Source of the DNA: Liolophura sinensis
Lineage: Eukaryota; Mollusca; Polyplacophora; Chitonida; Chitonidae
Assembly (NCBI RefSeq): GCF_032854445.1
Contig: NC_088298.1
Location: 22,717,295-22,781,294, forward strand
DNA: 64,000 bases
Direction of reading: 5' to 3'
Position numbers and translations under genes: made by a program. The notes under the pieces were generated by a model. That model was not told the DNA's origin. It saw only the letters and a program-made list of their open reading frames with translations, and searched no databases. The stretch's first letter is position 1; each line of letters opens with the position of its first letter. Below, piece by piece: positions 1-11,128 of the stretch.

Positions 1-1680
1 CATGTTTTTGTTTTTTGAAAAAAAAAAACCCAATCCTTTCTTCAACCTATCTGTAGGATCCAAATAAATTGTAATTTCAGAAAATATAATAATAATCAGA
101 AAAATTTGTTACGGAATTAATTTGTAAATTCAGTTTATTTAAATGCAACATTATGATAAGTTATGACTGAAGTAACACAGTCTGACAGGAGGAAACTAGA
201 TGACGTACACATTTATGTAACAGCACATATTCTGAAACATTTACTTTGGATCCAAAAAAAGAAAATAGTTTAAGTGGAAAAGTTTAAATTTTTCATGGGA
301 GGTAACTTCATTTACAGGTGTAACTTTTATAATTATATAATTTTTTTTTTTTTCAACAATTAGCGACGATTTTCATTCGTTATTTAAAATAAATGATTTC
401 AAGCGTTATTTAATGTAAGTCAACTTGCATCAATGCTGAACCCCCTTTGTAGATTTCTGTCAAGTAATCACCATACAACTGTGTTGTTGTTGTTTCGCCA
501 AGATGAGGCCGTTTGAAATGAAAGTAAGTGGATTATTTCCATTAGTAAAATTGCGAAAATGTGCAAAAAACCTTTTGATTTGGCATAACGTTTGTATTTT
601 TTCTTTTTGTAATGTAAAAGAACTCACATTTTTTCAAATTTTATCGCCATTTCCAAAAATTGTTCTAAATTTGCGACAAAGCCCTGATTATGGGAAAATT
701 ATCTGCGAGCTCCTGATATACAGACTTGGCGGTCAGTAGACAATATTTAAGTTCCGGACAAACTAAGATTTTCAAGGAAATTCCAGGAGTACTTGTCTTT
801 TTTAAGCGCATGAAAATGAAATTGTATTTTTCAAGCACTTTGAAGAAGTTTCAAGGACTGTGCACACCCTGTATAATTAACCTACATGTAAATGTTTATA
901 GACACTGCAGGCATAAACTAAGTCAGGCATTTAAATTTTGTAGCGTATATTTGTTTTCCCTGTAGTTCTCATGTTCCTTTCATCTACATGTCCTACTGAA
1001 ACACAACTACCACTTCTCCATACCCATATCCTTCTGTCTGTCTTGATTCTGTCCCTCCCAGCCCCCCCACTCCCCCACCAGATTACACACTAAAGGCACA
1101 CATACATGTATCTTTAATAATTTCTAGAGGGTGGCCTTGAAATACAAGTAACACTTTTCGCCTGCCACTTCAGCCAGTCTACACATCCATACATATTACA
1201 GCAGCTTTGTTTGTATATGATGCATCATGCATAAGCATGTGTTATGTTACAAGTACATACACAACAGTAGTGGAATACTGCGTGGGCTGACGAGCCCAAA
1301 AAACGCATTGCTCACATATATATATGTAGCCTAGAAACATTTTTCTATGTTAGTGCAGGACATTATAGCAAATCTTCCTCTTACTTTCACATTGTGATGA
1401 AACGTTATTTACATGACAACTTTGTCCTGAACAAAACAGTTTGTCCCTTTCAAATTACTATTTGGTGCCGGGCATTGACCTTGTCTTACTCGGCTGATTT
1501 CCAGGCTTGTAGGCATGTATCAGGGAGTACATTGGGCATATGCATGTAGGTCACATAACTGATACAGATGGTATCAGCTTACAGGGCAAACTACATTCTA
1601 CATTAATACACACTTTATATGTGCATTTATGTAACTTCATAGTACATACATACATATAGGATATACATCAACACTCTTAT
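1..1680. other. unannotated non-coding stretch
   Basis: No coding exon, RNA gene or recognised repeat was found. The stretch has homopolymer A and T runs (near 20 and 345) and scattered TACATGTA-type words. The small open frames between 503 and 965 lack splice context and convincing composition. It may be intronic to the minus-strand gene whose exon lies at 3550-3652. Confidence 0.4.
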
Positions 1681-1943
1681 TTATTTATTTTATTTGTTTG
1701 ATTGGTGTTTTACGCGGTACTCAAGAATATTTCACTTATACAACGGCAGCCAGCATTATGGTGGGTGGAAACCGGGCAGAGCCTGGGGGAAACCCACAAC
1801 CATCTGCAGGTTGCTGGCAGACCTTCCCACGTACAGCCGGAGAGGAAACCAGTAAGAGCTGGACTCGAACTCATAGCGACCGCATTGGTAAGAGACTCCT
1901 GGGTCATTATGCTGCGCTAGCACTTTAACCGACTGAGCCACTC
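1681..1943 (-). mobile_element. SINE-A, near full length
   Basis: Read on the minus strand, the element starts with a tRNA-like head (GTGGCTCAGTCGGTTAAAG, an A-box-like motif, then GAGTTCGAGTCC as B box). It continues through a conserved body and ends in the family tail around ACACCAATCAAACAAATAAA. The plus strand therefore begins with the T-rich TTTATTTATTTTATTTG end. The same body recurs at 17.3, 19.5, 53.2, 57.1 and 63.0 kb, so it is a dispersed RNA polymerase III-type retroposon. The open frames inside it are repeat artefacts. Confidence 0.9.
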
Positions 1944-1967
1944 AACACTCTTGTGTATACACCCAAA

Positions 1968-2022
1968 TACATGTATGCATGTATGTATGTATGTATGTTG
2001 GTATGTGGGTATGTATGTAAAT
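1968..2022. repeat. ATGT/GTAT microsatellite
   Basis: An imperfect tetranucleotide run of GTAT/ATGT units, following directly on the tail side of the SINE-A copy region. Confidence 0.9.
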
Positions 2023-2094
2023 GACCTATATATAAAAATGTTTCTGTCATGTAAATTTATGAAAGCTACATGTGTACTCTCCTTCCCATGAAAG

Positions 2095-2870
2095 TAAAGG
2101 TTAACATAGCATTGTGAGGATTGTGGAAGGGTCTACTGGAAAGTTAACACAGGGTTCTGAGGGTTGTGGAAGGATCTACTGGAAGGTTAACACAGGGTTC
2201 TGAGGGGGGGGTTGTGGAAGGATCTAGTGGAAGGTTAACACAGGGTTCTAAGGGTTGTGGAAGGATCTAGTGGAAGGTTAACACAGGGTTCTGAGGGTTG
2301 TGGAAGGATCTAGTGAAAGGTTAACACAGGGTTCTGAGGGTTGTGGAAGGATCTAGTGGAAGGTTAACACAGGGTTCTGATGGTTGTGGAAGGATCTAGT
2401 AGCTTAACACAGGGTTCTGATGGTTGTGGAAGGATCTAGTGGAAGGTTAACACAGGGTTCTGAGGGTAGAGGGAAGGATCTAGTGGAAGGTTAACACAGG
2501 GTTCTGAGGGTTGTGGAAGGATCTAGTAGAAGCTTAACACAGGGTTCTGATGGTTGTGGAAGGATCTAGTAGAAGCTTAACACAGGGTTCTGAGGGTTGT
2601 GGAAGGATCTAGTAAAAGGTTAACACAGGGTTCTGATGGTTGTGGAAGGATCTAGTAGCTTAACACAGGGTTCTGATGGTTGTGGAAGGATTTAGTGGAA
2701 GGTTAACACAGGGTTCTGAGGGTTGTGGAAGGATCTAGTAAAAGGTTAACACAGGGTTCTGATGGTTGTGGAAGGATCTAGTAGCTTAACACAGGGTTCT
2801 GGGGGTTGTGGAAGGATCTAGTGGAAGGTTAACAAAGGATTCCGAGGATTGTGGAAGGATCTAGAGGAAG
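2095..2870. repeat. 43-bp minisatellite, about 18 copies
   Basis: The unit contains GGTTAACACAGGGTTCTGAG, then GGTTGTGGAAGGATCTAGTG. Most copies are about 43 bp. A shorter variant lacks several bases before CTTAACAC, and the first and last units are the most diverged. The variant block GTAGCTTAACACAGGG recurs several times, which suggests higher-order duplication of sub-blocks. There is no coding potential. Confidence 0.93.
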
Positions 2871-2879
2871 CTTCAATCT

Positions 2880-3549
2880 GCTTTCAAAGTAATTTTGATC
2901 TCAGCCCTATTATCTCAAGAACGTGGCAAACATTAAGACAATATTGTAATGTTACAAAATAGCACCCAGAGAGGATATCAAAACCAGTCCTGACATGCCT
3001 GAGGATCTGGGTACTTGAATGTACACGAACATGTATGTATTCTAACCCACATCCTGACCACTAAATACATACAAACACAATAGATGAAGTTTAAAGGGCT
3101 ACCTATTCTACCGGGTCCTTTTGTCTCTGTGAATATTACACTGTATTCTGAAGGTCCATGTACAAATGTGGTTTTATTCCACATGAATAGAACCACTAAC
3201 TCAATGCACTTTGTATTCTGACGGTCCATATACAAACAATTGTTTAAGTAGGTTCTGCCTGAAGAATGCATAACCAATGTTTTCTTCACCTATTTCATAC
3301 ATGCATGTACATGCACCCGTCTGTGTAGCAGATGGGGCTAATTACTGTTGTTTACGTGAGTTTTTACATGTGAGTTTGAAAACTTTTCAACCAGAAAAGC
3401 TGCTTTGCTTTACGATGGTGCACATGAACTCTTCAAATGTTCATGTTTAAACTGTACATGTAAAAATGTCGAGAGAAGAACAAAAATGTCAAGCAAAGAA
3501 CCAAAATGTCAAGCACAGTGTAAAATATGGCATTGTATCGTGTACTCAC
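2880..3549 (-). other. probable intron 3' of the 3550-3652 exon
   Basis: Unique-looking AT-rich DNA that begins, in minus-strand sense, with the GTGAGT donor at 3549-3544. The 103-residue minus-strand frame at 2978-3289 has no splice signals or recognisable domain and is not called. The next exon of the gene was not found, so it probably lies left of the window. Confidence 0.4.
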
Positions 3550-3652
3550 AGGTGGCTGAAGTCAGTCATGGCTTGCATGCTGAACTGGCGGCGTCCAAAC
3601 AGGCTCTCCATCTCGTCTTCTATATCCTCACTGTCAATACTAAGGCAAACCT
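3550..3652 (-). CDS. coding exon of an unidentified minus-strand gene (partial)
   Basis: On the minus strand a pyrimidine-rich tract ending TTCTGTTTTAG is followed by a 103-nt open exon and a strong donor CACCT|GTGAGT. The exon needs one base from the previous exon (the AG pair completes a codon) and leaves two bases at its end. The open frame reads VCLSIDSEDIEDE and then MESLFGRRQFSMQAMTDFSH, an acidic stretch followed by a basic/aromatic patch. Codons look like ordinary coding sequence. If the 6938 exon is joined directly, the junction codon becomes TAG, and translation would start at the internal ATG (3611-3609), which has a favourable G at -3 and G at +4. If an upstream exon supplies G, the frame is open through. 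No family was recognised; other exons lie outside the window or were missed. Confidence 0.6.
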
Positions 3653-6600
3653 CTAAAACAGAAAAACATCAATTACTTTTCGACAAAACCTTTATTATAT
3701 AAAACCTAAAAGACTATACAGCACTAAGAGTAAAACTATTCAGCATAGAGCGTAAAACTAGAGCAGCCACAGTTCGTGGCAACTGGCCCCACACAACTGA
3801 TAAAAGGTGGCCTCTTGCCAAAATACAGGAGAAGAAAAACTCAGGTCATCATCATAAATGCATGTACATAAACACGACGTATGTACATTAAGTGCAACTC
3901 AACTAACCTTCCCCCAAAAAAGGGGCCTTGCTGTAAAGTTTATATCGGAATTTTTTTTTGACCTACAGACACTATTTTTCTAGGGTCGGGCTGTACCCAA
4001 AAAAGAATTCTTGGATGTATAAGGATGGTCTTATTCATAAACTGTTAAGATCTGAAAGGTTTAGAGACTAGTAGGGGAATGCTTTACACTAAAAATTGGG
4101 AAATTAACAAACGATAACTAGATTATATGCCTCTGATGCTTGTTGTTCCATCAAACACAGTCCCTTCTGCACTTACATTTACTTCCTACAATTACTAAGA
4201 TTTGGATCTTAAGAAAATCCCAACTTCTTTAATATGGCCCCGGTTATCATTCAGAAAGTAAAAGCAAAACCATATTATGCAGCTTTCAGCTTTAAAGATA
4301 TTCAGATCATGTCCTCACGCTGAAACTGAAAGTCAAACTACCAGGGCTTTCCTTATATCTATTTCTGCTAATTCTACATGTTTGTGTTCTCTTAAAACCT
4401 AACCCGCTACCTGATGGAGAATTTATAAATGGTCGAAGTAAAACGGAAGCTTTGGTCAAAGTAGGCAGATATACAGCATCCTCATCTGTTTTGAACAAGT
4501 ATCAATTAATAGCGGGCTGTCTAATGCGTGTACACACTAACAGTGTAGCACTGAACAACAAATTTTTAATACACAAGTGGGTTAAAGCCTTTATATAGAA
4601 AGTAAAACCACATGAAGCTTCCTTCCAATTTCTTTACACTGTCACTGAAAACCTCAAAGTGAAACTGTGTGCTTCGATAAATTTGGTCCATGGTAAATAA
4701 GCACTCTTGATTTTCTTACTCACCTCACTTTGTACAAACATATAGCTATTAAGAGCACTCTGCATAGTTCAGAAATTACTGTTTAAAGGTACACTCACTC
4801 TGATTGCGTTGACAGGCTTAAAAACTAAACATACGTGTATTATATACCATGAACATTGCTCACATATTTTCCGCTAAATATCTCCTGGAAATGGAGACAT
4901 TTACAGTGATATAAGAGATGAATAAAACATACCAAATCCTGACATCTTTTTAGGTACTGGTAAGGTGAAACCATATGAAAGGTATAGTTTATATAAAATG
5001 GCCAATTACACCTGCATGTAGGCCTACATCCGTTATGCTTTCAGGAAATGCTCCTGTACTACTGAAGAAAACTACCTTCAGATCTTTACTGTTATGATTA
5101 ACAGATAGATCTACTGTGGAGATACATGTAGCTTATAAAGGAAAGTTATTTTACATGTATATTCAACTTTTATCTCAGCTGAATCTGTTAGTGACCCATA
5201 TATAACTGGTTTAAACTCATGAAAAACAAGTTTTAAATTCTTTTTGGGATTTCATTTTTTTTTTTTTTTTTAATAAATACCCTTCTTTTCTTCCAGTTCC
5301 ACATCACTTAATACATATCCTACAAGTATATCATTTAACACAGCCAGGGAGTACTTCACTGTCTCTGAGACACCCTCTTGCAGCAAACAATCTTAGTTCG
5401 GTGAGCTATTTACATGCCTTTGGGACAAAAATTACCCATCAAATGTGTCTCCACGATGTGAGGTTTGCAGACCCTTATTTCTCTTACCTTTTTGTGCGTC
5501 TATTTATCGTGAGCACAACACTGATTGATTATTTCCTAGGACGCTTGGGCCCCAAGATTCATTTGTGATGCTCAAAGCCAATGACTGTTTTGACAGCCTC
5601 CACATACTTGACAAAAATAAGTGGGTATGGTGGTATGGTATCTCATTCACCATGGAACAAAGGTTTGTGTTTCACCTCTGTCATACTGGATTTTCCAGAA
5701 AAGGATGGGAAAACATTTCAGTTTTAATTTCAACTATACATTCATTAAAAACCAGCTGGACATTTAAAAAAAAAAAGCAGAAAATAAACAAACATTAAAA
5801 GTGTATGTGTGCGAGACTATAACAGAGGAACGTCATGCTCTTTTAACAAAAGGTTACCCCAAATGCAGATATCAACAGAAGTGGATGACGCTGTCCAGAA
5901 ATTTCAAGAAAAAAAAAAAACATTTTTAACTGAACGAAAACAATTATCAACATGTTACTGATGTTTGTAAGATACAAAAGAGTGATGCTAACACACGTCC
6001 TCAAACAGGGGGGATAATTACAAAATAATGCGTTTTTTTAAAATTCCAGAACAAGCACAAAATTCACTGAGATATGATCTTGGTTTACTAATGCAACAAG
6101 TTCCGTAAACACAAAAGACACATGTATACATGTACTTGTAAATCAAAATTTATTACAGATTGCAAGTGTACTAATTCAGCACGTTAAAACCTGCCTTATT
6201 TGATATTCTATCATTCATCTGTCAACCAAAAAAGTGGATATATGTCAGATGTTGAATGAAGAGTGAGGACATTTAGTTTGCACATAGGTCCACCTACCAT
6301 TTCCTACATGTACCTTTCCATATGTGCCTTATACTTGTACTATAATAACAGAACTAAGGTATATCACAGTAAGGACTCAAGGTTACAATAAACAGGAGGC
6401 CTATCAGGTTATCAGATTTATACTTTACCCAGTTTTATCAGTGGCGAGTAATCCACTCTGTTCACATCTAGGCCTTTACTATTTCACGCGAGGTTTAACC
6501 AGGGCATATGTAACAGTCTTTGCGACATCATACTGTGACAAAATTACCACGGGAGAGAGGAAGAAGAAGAAAAAAAAAAACGGCAATGAAACACCCTGAA

Positions 6601-6937
6601 GTCAAATTCTGGCTAAATATATGTCATTCAGTGTGTTGTTTCGGTTAATGAGAGAGCAGATAATAACAAATCTCCCTCTGAACACACTGGAGTGTGAATG
6701 TAAGTGTTAAGCATAACGTAACATCTCAAAACACTGCGAGAAGAAACTTAGAAAGCGTAATAGACAACATTACAACAACAACAACATCCGCATATTCAGG
6801 AATTCGTGCTGTAGTAGCTAGTTTATAACAGCAGTAATCACTTGCAAATTGCCGAGAAATCTAAACCCAAACAAAGAAACAAGTGTTAATATATCCTACA
6901 TGTTAAATTCAACATGAAGATCTCAATAAATACTCAC
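3653..6937 (-). other. probable first intron of the minus-strand gene
   Basis: About 3.3 kb between a donor (minus-strand GTGAGT at 6937-6932) and the acceptor at 3654-3653. It holds poly-A/T runs (near 5260, 5770, 5910 and 6570) and no convincing exon. The frames at 4307-4498 (minus), 5565-5798 and 6324-6599 (plus) lack coding character, and the last two run into low-complexity lysine codons. Confidence 0.45.
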
Positions 6938-7100
6938 AATTCTATCTCTCCAATGAACGCAGTTCTCTTTTCGTGTAGCAGAGTTTGACGTTTCCGGAAA
7001 ACACTTCGGGAATTCCCCGTTCGAATTCAATATGGCGTCCGGCTGTTCCAGTTCACTCCCTACACTGTGGCTTTTTTCCGTCACAATTAAAACATGGAAA
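6938..7100 (-). promoter_or_regulatory. probable promoter and 5'-UTR exon, minus strand
   Basis: A GC-richer patch in AT-rich surroundings. On the minus strand it ends in GATAGAATT|GTGAGTATT, a strong splice donor, and has no ATG, as expected of a non-coding first exon. It carries a palindromic ETS-type TTTCCGGAAA (6991-7000), a kappaB-like GGGAATTCCCC (7008-7018) and a YY1-like ATATGGCG (7030-7037). Those are sequence matches to known site types and do not prove binding. The start site is not defined. The next exon is probably 3550-3652. Confidence 0.45.
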
Positions 7101-7104
7101 ACAA

Positions 7105-7555
7105 GTTCTAGCTGAATATGCAGACGTAAATCATTAATTCAGAAAGCATGTATTACAAAAGATAGGCATATGGATCCCTAAATTTTGTCCTGAAACAGAT
7201 TTTACACTTTTGTGTAGGGAGTAAAACATAATAGCCAGGTGCGAATTCCAGAAGTTACGTGGTGGTTATTGCCGAGTTTGCACGTAGGCTAGCACGAGTC
7301 GACGAAAACGATAGGTTCACTTGTACAATTTTGGGGCTAGTTCAATTTCTTTCCATACAAAACCTCCACGTCGGCTTGCATAGAAAATGTAGGCCTATTA
7401 ATTACCCGTACCTACCTTGTATCAATTGACTGACTTATATTGTACGTGGCAGTAGGTAGTTGTGACAAATGTGCATGTATGTAGATAAAGGACTACAATG
7501 TCATCATCAACCCTCTTGCGTCAGGCATAGGCATAAGCCACGGAAATAATAATTC

Positions 7556-7588
<33 letters not shown>

Positions 7589-8370
7589 TTCTTATTTGTT
7601 TTATTTACAAATCAAGTAAAAAATTGAAAAGCCTATACCGGTAATGTGTGGTTTAAACTTCTGTAAACTTCTATCGGTATTTCGGCTTTATGTACGTATA
7701 TATGACACTGTTATTTCAAAATGTCATTTAAATGCGCACTCCCCCAGTTTCACCACTTGGGACCTTGGTGACAATAAATCAGTCGACGTTACAGTATAAT
7801 CAATAGCGTTCTCTAATTTTCCTTGAAGACCACGTAGTTGCCGTTCACCAAACTGGTGTACATGTGCAGTGTCTGCGCATCACAAGTGGGGACAAGTTCG
7901 CCAGTAACTTGCTAAAGGTCACAGTCACAACCTTTATTTACTATGGCTCATTATTTCTATAAATTGTCGGCCACATCTTATCCATTGCAAACCCTTGGCT
8001 TTCTACCTGTGTTGACACTTTAACAAAAGTGGATACGATTCCTTACGATTGCTTCTAGCCAGTACTCTAGTCCCATTGCTTATCTCCCCTGACAAACTAA
8101 GCTTGAGTGTCTTTGGAAGTTATCCCCCATTAATCGGAATTTTCCTTCAATAAGCTGTACATGTAGGTCTGTGAGCGTTCTCGTTACATCTATATCAACA
8201 TGGCGCTTTAAAAATTATGAACTGTTGCAATCAAAGCGCATGTTAGATAGCTATTTACTTTTGCTCCACCTGGGAATTATCCAAGGATTAGAAACTTTGA
8301 ACTGGATGTCATTTCTGTCTACATCGAGTAATGACCGCTTCTTTCTTGCATAGTAAGTGAAAAGGTCTGT
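7105..8370. other. upstream region with TAA microsatellite
   Basis: Contains a (TAA)n microsatellite at about 7550-7588 and otherwise unique-looking sequence. A short R2-like fragment (GAACTGTTGCAATCAAAGCG) lies at about 8219-8238. No supported exon was seen. Confidence 0.5.
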
Positions 8371-8375
8371 TAGAA

Positions 8376-8502
8376 ACTTGCGGATGGTCGTGGGTTTCCC
8401 GCGGGCTCTGCCCGGTTTCCACCCACCATAATACCGGCCGCCGTCGTATAAGTGAAATATTCTTGAGTACGGCGTAAAACACCAATCAAATAAATAAATA
8501 AA
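8376..8502 (+). mobile_element. SINE-A, 3' fragment
   Basis: Only the 3' half is present: GGATGGTCGTGGGTTTCCC, CTCTGCCCGGTTTCCACCC, then GTATAAGTGAAATATTCTTG and the CAAATAAATAAATAAA tail. The tRNA-like head is missing, consistent with 5' truncation typical of retroposition. Confidence 0.88.
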
Positions 8503-8721
8503 TTTCTTGCATACTGCCGTCTCTCTCTTTTGTGTATAGTTTACTACTTACATATTCTTCTGGAGATTGTTGTTTTACATGGTTTTGAAAATGGGTCTTG
8601 CGACTATCGACATGAAGAGATACATGTATACCATTGTAGGTATACCGTCCATAACACGACGTAGGAATATGTTCAGGGTAATCCATTGACCTTAGGCATT
8701 TTACTGATGAACTTTCTCACC

Positions 8722-8895
8722 TGTGACGGAGGCCTTCAGATAAATGCTCCCCCGTTGGCGGAAGACTAAAAATGCGCAGAAGGCCCCACCGTCGGACATT
8801 GCCAACCGCTTACTGTCACCAAGGCTCCACGAAAATGACGATGACGAGGAGTGCGAAGGAATGTAGCCTACAAACTCCGTGCCCCGGGCCGAATT
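8722..8895 (-). other. alternative minus-strand exon candidate
   Basis: The minus strand is open for about 60 codons and ends GTCACAG|GTGAGAAAG, a strong donor leaving one base (G). That phase fits the exon at 3550-3652, which starts with the two bases AG; together they would give GAG. An in-frame ATG in a good context (GGCAATGTCC) gives MSDGGAFCAFLVFRQR onward. This would make the GC-rich patch an alternative first coding exon of the left-hand gene. The evidence is only frame and phase, and it competes with the plus-strand small ORF. Confidence 0.25.
8744..8866 (+). CDS. candidate small ORF, 40 residues, unidentified
   Basis: A complete ATG-to-TAG frame in a GC-rich patch, preceded immediately by an in-frame TAA (8741-8743), so the start is fixed. 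The peptide has a basic N-terminus (MLPRWRKTKNAQK), a middle part PPSDIANRLLSPRLHE and an acidic end NDDDEECEGM. This charge separation and mixed codon use look more like protein than chance. However, the opposite strand is also open across the same patch and ends at a good donor (CACAG|GTGAGA, minus strand), so one of the two readings, or both, may be accidental. No family was recognised. It could be a microprotein or upstream ORF, or a chance frame in a CpG-rich promoter. Confidence 0.25.
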   Translation: MLPRWRKTKNAQKAPPSDIANRLLSPRLHENDDDEECEGM

Positions 8896-9087
8896 CTCTT
8901 AGTTGGAAATTGTGCGCCTCATAATCTACACAGCGTGGCAGCGTACGAGTGACACGACATCGTGTTTCCGGTTTCTCTAACGCGACCCGTCCCATATGGC
9001 TTCCAAAGAATTCGAGATTAAAAGATGATTGATAGCGTTACCAAGAGCGTCGGAAAAAATGACTTTGGCCATTTTGGCAAATGGGTT

Positions 9088-9238
9088 AAGTGCATGTACA
9101 TATACCGTCTTTTTGTGACAGGGTGAGACCACGCCACTGCCGCCACTGAAGCATCATGCCGCGATGATCGCCAAGCGAGGCAGCAACAAGAACCATTTTA
9201 TGTATAACCTGATCGTGGTTTGATCCCGGGTATCCTAA
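9088..9238 (-). mobile_element. SINE-B remnant
   Basis: Read on the minus strand it contains CCCGGGATCAAACCACG (B-box-like), then GGCATGATGCTTCAGTG, GGCGGCAGTGG and CACAAAAAGACGGTATATG, in the same order as the fuller copies at 12.8 and 57.6 kb. It is internally deleted and diverged. Confidence 0.6.
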
Positions 9239-9266
9239 CTTCGCCCAAAGTTATACAGGCCTACCA

Positions 9267-10075
9267 TAACCATTTGTCAACTACCACACTGTCGTCCCTG
9301 CTCTAGAAGTTGCTCTCTCTGCTGTAGCCGTATTTTACCGGTTAGACTTGACCATTTGTCAACTACCACACTGTCGTCTCTGCTCTAGTTGTTGCTCTCT
9401 GTGCTGTAGCCGTATTTCGCCGGTTAGACTTGACCATTTGTCAGCTATCACACTGTCATCCCTGCTCTAGTTGCTCTCTCTGCTGTAGCCGTATTTCACG
9501 GGTTAGACTTGACCATTTGTCAACTACCACACTGTCGTCTCTGCTCTAGTTGCTCTCTCTGCTGTAGCCGTATTTCACCAATTAGACTTGACCATTTGTC
9601 AACTACCACACTGTCGTCCCTGCTCTAGTTGTTGCTCTCTGTGCTGTAGCCGGATTTCGCCGGTTAGACTTGACCATTTGCCAACTATCACACTGTCGTC
9701 CCTGCTCAAGTTGTTGCTCTCTCTGCTGTAGCCGGATTTCACCGGTTAGACTTGACCATTTGCCAACTACCACACTGTCGTCTCTGCTCTAGTTGTTGCT
9801 CTCTCTGCTGAAGCCGTATTTCACCGGTTAGACTTGACCATTTGCCAACTACCACACTGTCGTCCCTGCTCTAGTTTTCCCTCTCTCTGCTGTAGCCGTA
9901 TTTCACCGGTTAGACTTGACCATTTGTCATCTAACACACTGTCGTCCCTGCTCTGGTTGTTGCTCTCTGTGCTGTAGCCGTATTTCGCCGGTTAGACTTG
10001 AGCATTTGTCAACTACCACACTGTCGTCACTGCTTTAGTTTTTGTTCTATCAGCTGGAGTCTTTTATATTTGAGC
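9267..10075 (+). repeat. R1-derived tandem array, about 82-bp unit, ~10 copies
   Basis: Each unit runs GACCATTTGTCAACTACCAC, ACTGTCGTCCCTGCTCTAG, TTGTTGCTCTCTCTGCTGTA, GCCGTATTTCACCGGTTAGA. Spacing between successive GACCATTTG words is about 79-85 bp. The unit is the same core found singly at 16.6, 34.7 and 43.9 kb within the R1 dispersed repeat. The last unit decays into unique sequence (CAGCTGGAGTCTTTTATATT). Confidence 0.92.
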
Positions 10076-10380
10076 CTGTCTATGATACAAAGTATGAAGT
10101 CACACTACATATGTATCTATGAACAGATAACATACGATGCCACTGTATACAAGCCTTGGATCTATTTGACGTGCAGACAGCGATTTTACCAAAATGTATC
10201 TTTGTTTTGACCGGTAGATCTATACAACCCAGCTGCCATCGTATCATTGTCAAAGGCATAAACACCAAAAGCATAAGTAAATAAACAAATAAATCAATCA
10301 ATAAAGATCAGTTCATGTGTTTAACGAAAGCAAATAAACTTCTGGGCTTTACACGAGACCCAAGACGAGAAATCATCATT
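10076..10380. other. spacer between two arrays
   Basis: About 300 bp of unique-looking sequence with a run of AAATAAATAAAC/AATCAATC words. No gene signal. Confidence 0.5.
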
Positions 10381-11128
10381 GTGATCTGTTTGGTTCTTAA
10401 TGGGAACCTGTCAAACACCCTCCAGTAGGATCTCATCGCCATTGTATTGACGCCAAAATCTGTATGGTTCTTAATGGGAACCTGTCAAACACCCTCCAGT
10501 AGGATCTCATCGCCATTGTATTGACGCCAAAATCTGTATGGTTCTTAATGGGGACCTGTCAAACACCCTGCAGTAGGATCTCATCGCCATTGTACTGACG
10601 CCAAAATCTGTATGGTTCTTAATGGGGACCTGTCAAACACCCTGCAGTAGGACCTCATCGCCATTGTACTGACGCCAAAATCTGTATGGTTCTTAATGGG
10701 GACCTGTCAAACACCCTGCAGTAGGATCTCATCGCCATTGTACTGACGCCAAAATCTGTATGGTTCTTAACGGGGACCTGTCAAACACCGTGCAGTAGGA
10801 CCTCATCGCCATTGTACTGACGCCAAAATCTGTATGGTTCTTAATGGGGACCTGTCAAACACCCTCCAGTAGGACCTCATCGCCATTGTACTGACGCCAA
10901 AATCTGTATGGTTCTTAATGGGGACCTGTCAAACACCCTGCAGTAGGACCTCATCGCCATTGTACTGACGCCAAAATCTGTATGGTTCTTAATGGGGACC
11001 TGACAAACACCCTGCAATAGGACCTCATCGCCATTGTATTGACGCCAAAATCTGTATGGTTCTTAATGGGGACCTGTCAAACACCCTCCAGTAGGATCTC
11101 ATCGCCATTGTACAGACGCCAAACGTTC
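10381..11128. repeat. 74-bp minisatellite, about 10 copies
   Basis: Highly regular unit: AAAATCTGTATGGTTCTTAA, TGGGGACCTGTCAAACACCC, TGCAGTAGGACCTCATCGCC, ATTGTACTGACGCC. The outer copies share older variants (GGGAACC, CCTCCAG) and the inner copies share GGGGACC and CCTGCAG, the pattern expected of homogenisation by unequal exchange. Confidence 0.95.

Noticed and set aside
1698-1941. Four open frames at the first SINE-A copy
   Set aside because: All are within the SINE; similar frames appear in other copies (19.5, 53.1, 63.0 kb).
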